This document shows, piece by piece, positions 60,940 to 64,000 of a stretch of 64,000 nucleotides of DNA (within the stretch, counting starts at the first letter, position 1; each line of letters begins with the position of its first letter). This DNA is from Polaromonas jejuensis NBRC 106434 (GTDB lineage: Bacteria > Pseudomonadota > Gammaproteobacteria > Burkholderiales > Burkholderiaceae_C). The position numbers were made by a program, and so were the translations under genes. Below the pieces are notes generated by a model, which saw only the letters and a list, made by a program, of their open reading frames with translations, had not been told where the DNA came from and searched no databases. The stretch spans positions 124,001 to 188,000 of the forward strand of contig NZ_BCYO01000004.1 in NCBI RefSeq assembly GCF_001598235.1. The letters run 5' to 3'.

Positions 60940-61971
60940 GTGTCTTCTACACTTCCGGCTGGCCGGGCCGCTTTGGATCGTTCGGCGAAGTTGACCGGAC
61001 GTGACATGACCAATCCCCCTTCCGTAAATACCGTGCGCAGAAGCCCCATCGCGGACCGGCTGTTTGGCTGGGCCGCGCTAGGGGCTGCCCTGCTGACACT
61101 GGGCCTGTTGATAGGCATTCTGGTGTCGCTGGTGATTGGGGCCTGGCCCGCCATCAGCAAGTACGGACTCGGGTTTTTGACCAGCAGCGTCTGGGATCCG
61201 GTCAAGAACGAGTATGGCGGGCTGGTCATGATTTATGGCACGCTCGCCACGTCGTTCATTGCCCTGCTGATCGCGGTGCCCGTCAGCTTTGGCATCGCGC
61301 TGTTTTTGACGGAGCTGTCTCCGGCCTGGCTCAAAAGGCCTTTGGGTACTGCTATTGAACTGCTGGCCGCCGTGCCCTCCATCGTGTACGGCATGTGGGG
61401 CCTGCTGGTGTTCGGCCCCATCCTCGCCACCTATGTGCAGCAGCCGCTGCAAAGCCTGTTTGCCGATGTGCCTTACCTTGGTGCCCTGGTTTCAGGGCCG
61501 CCGGTCGGGATTGGCATCTTGTCGGCCGGCATCATTCTGGCGATCATGATCATTCCGTTCATCGCTTCGGTGATGCGCGATGTGTTTGAGGTCACGCCGG
61601 TGCTTCTGAAAGAGTCGGCTTACGGCCTGGGTGCCACCACCTGGGAGGTGGTTTTCAAGGTGGTGCTGCCCTATACCAAGGCCGGTGTGGTGGGCGGCAT
61701 CATGCTGGGCCTGGGGCGCGCGCTGGGCGAAACCATGGCGGTGACCTTCGTCATCGGCAACTTCAACCAGCTGGACTCCCTGAGCCTGTTCCAGGCGGCC
61801 AACAGCATCACGTCAGCCCTGGCCAACGAGTTTGCCGAGGCGGCCGACGGTCTGCACCAGGCGGCGCTGATCTACCTGGGCCTGGTGCTGTTTTTCATCA
61901 CCTTTGTGGTGTTGTCGCTGTCCAAGCTGCTGCTGGCGCAACTGCGGAAAAACGAAGGAGCCAAGTCATGA
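60940..61971 (+). CDS. pstC: Phosphate ABC transporter permease PstC
   Basis: A 343-residue inner-membrane permease with six helices. It contains [16 protein letters not shown], the [20 protein letters not shown] block and the EAA-type loop [26 protein letters not shown]. The GTG at 60940 has AGGGG upstream; an ATG at 61006 ([12 protein letters not shown]) is the alternative. It overlaps pstA by four bases (ATGA). Confidence 0.95.
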   Translation: MSSTLPAGRAALDRSAKLTGRDMTNPPSVNTVRRSPIADRLFGWAALGAALLTLGLLIGILVSLVIGAWPAISKYGLGFLTSSVWDPVKNEYGGLVMIYGTLATSFIALLIAVPVSFGIALFLTELSPAWLKRPLGTAIELLAAVPSIVYGMWGLLVFGPILATYVQQPLQSLFADVPYLGALVSGPPVGIGILSAGIILAIMIIPFIASVMRDVFEVTPVLLKESAYGLGATTWEVVFKVVLPYTKAGVVGGIMLGLGRALGETMAVTFVIGNFNQLDSLSLFQAANSITSALANEFAEAADGLHQAALIYLGLVLFFITFVVLSLSKLLLAQLRKNEGAKS

Positions 61972-62828
61972 GCGCCGCGATGCAGGATGCTCGCCTGGCC
62001 AAGTTCGCCCGCCGCAAGCGGGTCAACCAGATCGCGCTGGTGCTGTCGCTGGCGGCCATGTCTTTCGGCCTGTTCTGGCTGTTCTGGATTCTTTGGGAAA
62101 CCGTGCGCCTGGGCATAGGCGGCATCGCGCTGGCGACTTTTACCGAGATGACGCCGGCGCCGAATGAGCCGGGCGGCATTGCCAATGCGCTGTACGGCTC
62201 TTTCCTGATGGTGCTGCTGGCCACATTTGTGGGCACGCCGATTGGCATCATGGCCGGCATTTACCTGGCCGAGTACAACACCAAGGGCTGGCTGGCCTCG
62301 GTGACGCGATTCGTCAACGATATTTTGCTGTCCGCGCCTTCGATCGTGATCGGCCTGTTTGTGTACGCCGTCGTGGTGTCGCGTTTCAAGTCCTTCTCGG
62401 GCTGGGCCGGCGTGCTGGCGCTGGCCCTGATCGTGATTCCGGTGGTGATACGCACCACGGAAAACATGCTGCAGCTGGTTCCGCCGGGGCTGCGCGAGGC
62501 GGCCTATGCGCTGGGCGCGCCCAAGTGGAAGGTCATCACCAGCATCACGCTGCGGGCGGCCCGCTCCGGTGTGGTGACAGGCATCTTGCTGGCCGTCGCG
62601 CGCATCTCCGGTGAAACCGCGCCCTTGCTGTTCACGGCCCTGAACAACCAGTTCTGGACCTCGGATTTGAGCCAGCCCATGGCCAGCCTGCCCGTGACCA
62701 TCTTCAAGTTTGCGATGAGCCCCTACGAAAACTGGCAGCAACTGGCCTGGGCGGGGGTATTCCTGATCACGGTCACAGTGCTCGGTTTGAACATCCTGGC
62801 GCGCGTGTTGACGCGCCACAAGGGCTGA
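61968..62828 (+). CDS. pstA: Phosphate ABC transporter permease PstA
   Basis: A 286-residue permease partner of PstC, with [34 protein letters not shown] and the coupling loop [44 protein letters not shown] is the usual late helix. It is joined to pstC by an ATGA overlap and lies 34 bases before pstB. Confidence 0.95.
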   Translation: MSAAMQDARLAKFARRKRVNQIALVLSLAAMSFGLFWLFWILWETVRLGIGGIALATFTEMTPAPNEPGGIANALYGSFLMVLLATFVGTPIGIMAGIYLAEYNTKGWLASVTRFVNDILLSAPSIVIGLFVYAVVVSRFKSFSGWAGVLALALIVIPVVIRTTENMLQLVPPGLREAAYALGAPKWKVITSITLRAARSGVVTGILLAVARISGETAPLLFTALNNQFWTSDLSQPMASLPVTIFKFAMSPYENWQQLAWAGVFLITVTVLGLNILARVLTRHKG

Positions 62829-62862
62829 TGGCCGGCCTCCCTACAACAAGACAAGGTTAAAG

Positions 62863-63642
62863 ATGGACACCCTCACAGTCCCCCGCGAAAAGTCAAAAAT
62901 ATCGGTCAAGAACCTTGACTTCTACTACGGAAAATTCCACGCTCTCAAGGGCATCAATCTGGAAATACCCGAGAAGAAAGTCACGGCGTTCATCGGTCCT
63001 TCGGGCTGCGGCAAGTCCACCTTGCTGCGCATTTTCAACCGCATGTACGAGCTTTATCCCGAGCAGCGGGCCGAAGGCGAAATCATGTTTGACGGCGAGA
63101 ACCTGCTCACCTCCAAAAAAGACGTGGCGCTGATTCGCGCCAAGGTGGGCATGGTCTTCCAGAAGCCGACGCCCTTCCCGATGTCGATTTATGACAACAT
63201 CGCCTTTGGCGTCAAGCTGTTTGAAAGCCTCAATGCCGCGGACATGGACGAGCGGGTGGAGTGGGCCTTGCGCAAGGCGGCGCTCTGGAGCGAAGTCAAG
63301 GACAAGCTGAGCCAGAGCGGCTCCAGCCTGTCCGGCGGCCAGCAGCAGCGCCTGTGCATTGCCCGCGGCATCGCCATCAAGCCGGAAGTGCTGCTGCTCG
63401 ACGAACCCTGTTCGGCGCTGGATCCGATTTCCACGGCCAAGGTCGAGGAATTGATTGCCGAGCTGAAGGACGAATACACCGTGGTCATCGTGACGCACAA
63501 CATGCAGCAGGCTGCCCGCTGCAGCGATTACACGGCCTATATGTACCTGGGCGACCTGGTTGAATTCGGTGCCACGGAAGACCTCTTCTTCAAGCCCCGA
63601 CGCAAAGAGACTGAAGACTATATTACCGGCCGTTTCGGCTGA
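62863..63642 (+). CDS. pstB: Phosphate ABC transporter ATP-binding protein
   Basis: A 259-residue ATPase with Walker [10 protein letters not shown], signature [16 protein letters not shown], Walker [14 protein letters not shown] and switch histidine [10 protein letters not shown]. The C-terminal [14 protein letters not shown] is the standard PstB ending. It powers PstCA and, with PhoU, takes part in phosphate signalling to PhoR. Confidence 0.97.
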   Translation: MDTLTVPREKSKISVKNLDFYYGKFHALKGINLEIPEKKVTAFIGPSGCGKSTLLRIFNRMYELYPEQRAEGEIMFDGENLLTSKKDVALIRAKVGMVFQKPTPFPMSIYDNIAFGVKLFESLNAADMDERVEWALRKAALWSEVKDKLSQSGSSLSGGQQQRLCIARGIAIKPEVLLLDEPCSALDPISTAKVEELIAELKDEYTVVIVTHNMQQAARCSDYTAYMYLGDLVEFGATEDLFFKPRRKETEDYITGRFG

Positions 63643-63662
63643 TAGGGATCGAGGAGCAACCC

Positions 63663-64000
63663 ATGCCTGATAAACATTTGTCCACCCAGTTTGACAGTGA
63701 GCTCAACACGGTCTCCTCCCGCGTGATGGAGCTGGGCGGTTTGGTGGAGTCCCAGATTCGCCTGGCCATCTATGCGCTGTCCCAGTTCAGCACCGAGAGC
63801 GCCGATCAGGTCATTGAAGCCGAAACGCGCGTCAACGCCATGGAAATCGACATTGACCGCGAGCTGTCTTCCATCATTGCGCGCCGCCAGCCCACGGCGC
63901 GTGACCTGCGCCTGCTGATCGCCATTTCGAAAACCACGGCCAATCTGGAGCGGGTCGGCGACGAGGCCGTCAAAATTGCGCGCATGGTCAAGTCCATCAT
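63663..64000 (+). CDS. phoU: Phosphate signalling regulator PhoU (3' end outside window)
   Basis: The first 112 residues or so of PhoU are present. They form the first helical half, with QFDSELNTVSSRVMELGGLVE, the metal-binding-type EAETRVNAMEIDID and ARDLRLLIAISKTTANLERVGDEAVKIA. PhoU links the Pst transporter to PhoR and keeps the Pho regulon off when phosphate is plentiful. The ATG has GAGGAG upstream and is 20 bases after pstB. The window ends in mid-gene. Confidence 0.95.
   Translation, partial: MPDKHLSTQFDSELNTVSSRVMELGGLVESQIRLAIYALSQFSTESADQVIEAETRVNAMEIDIDRELSSIIARRQPTARDLRLLIAISKTTANLERVGDEAVKIARMVKSI

Overview
The window reads as chromosomal DNA of a high-GC betaproteobacterium of the Burkholderiales, most likely family Comamonadaceae and perhaps close to Polaromonas. 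This is an inference. It rests on the ftsH-folP-glmM and pst-phoU blocks, several Bug-type binding proteins, and a scattered GCTAT...ATAGC hairpin repeat that I associate with that family. No rRNA, tRNA or CRISPR was seen.

Layout. 1-3.9 kb: housekeeping genes ftsH (5' end outside the window), folP and glmM. 3.97-6.1 kb: a foreign patch on the minus strand, with two integron-type gene cassettes (a nitrobindin-like gene and a HEPN-motif gene) joined by a 78-bp attC site, then a decayed IS1182-family transposase. 6.3-20 kb: a long, tightly packed minus-strand sugar-acid cluster. It holds a Bug binding protein, a PdxA2-like dehydrogenase, an enolase-superfamily dehydratase, a UxaA/GarD-family dehydratase, an AraD-type keto-deoxy-acid dehydratase, a polar-amino-acid-type ABC transporter, an orphan TRAP binding protein, a beta-propeller protein, an amidohydrolase and an alpha-ketoglutarate-semialdehyde dehydrogenase. 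Together they could turn a sugar lactone or acid into 2-oxoglutarate. 20.1-22.6 kb: a truncated LysR gene, a second Bug gene and an intact LysR gene; both Bug/LysR pairs share the same promoter palindrome. 22.8-32.7 kb: an MdtABC-type RND efflux operon with its outer-membrane channel, with a ~530-bp imperfect palindrome between the two pump genes.

33-42.2 kb: an L-fucose-type locus. A minus-strand ABC sugar transporter, PfkB kinase, DapA-family lyase, GntR regulator and FucU mutarotase lie divergent from an aldo/keto reductase and a fuconolactonase-like gene. 42.2-47 kb: a GNAT gene, a LysR pseudogene, and an isoquinoline-1-oxidoreductase-type molybdenum hydroxylase (IorAB) with a di-CXXCH partner. 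47.1-50.1 kb: an arsenic locus with arsR, a thioredoxin-type arsC and an aquaporin gene divergent from a glutaredoxin-type arsC and arsH. It has no ArsB or Acr3 pump.

50.2-64 kb: a phosphate-starvation region. An array of 11-bp Pho-box-like repeats precedes olsB, a PlcP-like phospholipase and an Agt-like glycosyltransferase, which together would replace phospholipids with ornithine lipids and glycolipids. Next come ppk with its own Pho box, sixA, ppx, a branched-chain-type binding protein, a fasciclin lipoprotein, and pstSCAB-phoU behind another Pho box. The window ends inside phoU.

Signs of genome turnover are frequent: cassettes, IS remnants, two deletion scars that fuse unrelated gene pieces, a LysR pseudogene and a MITE-like element beside ppx.
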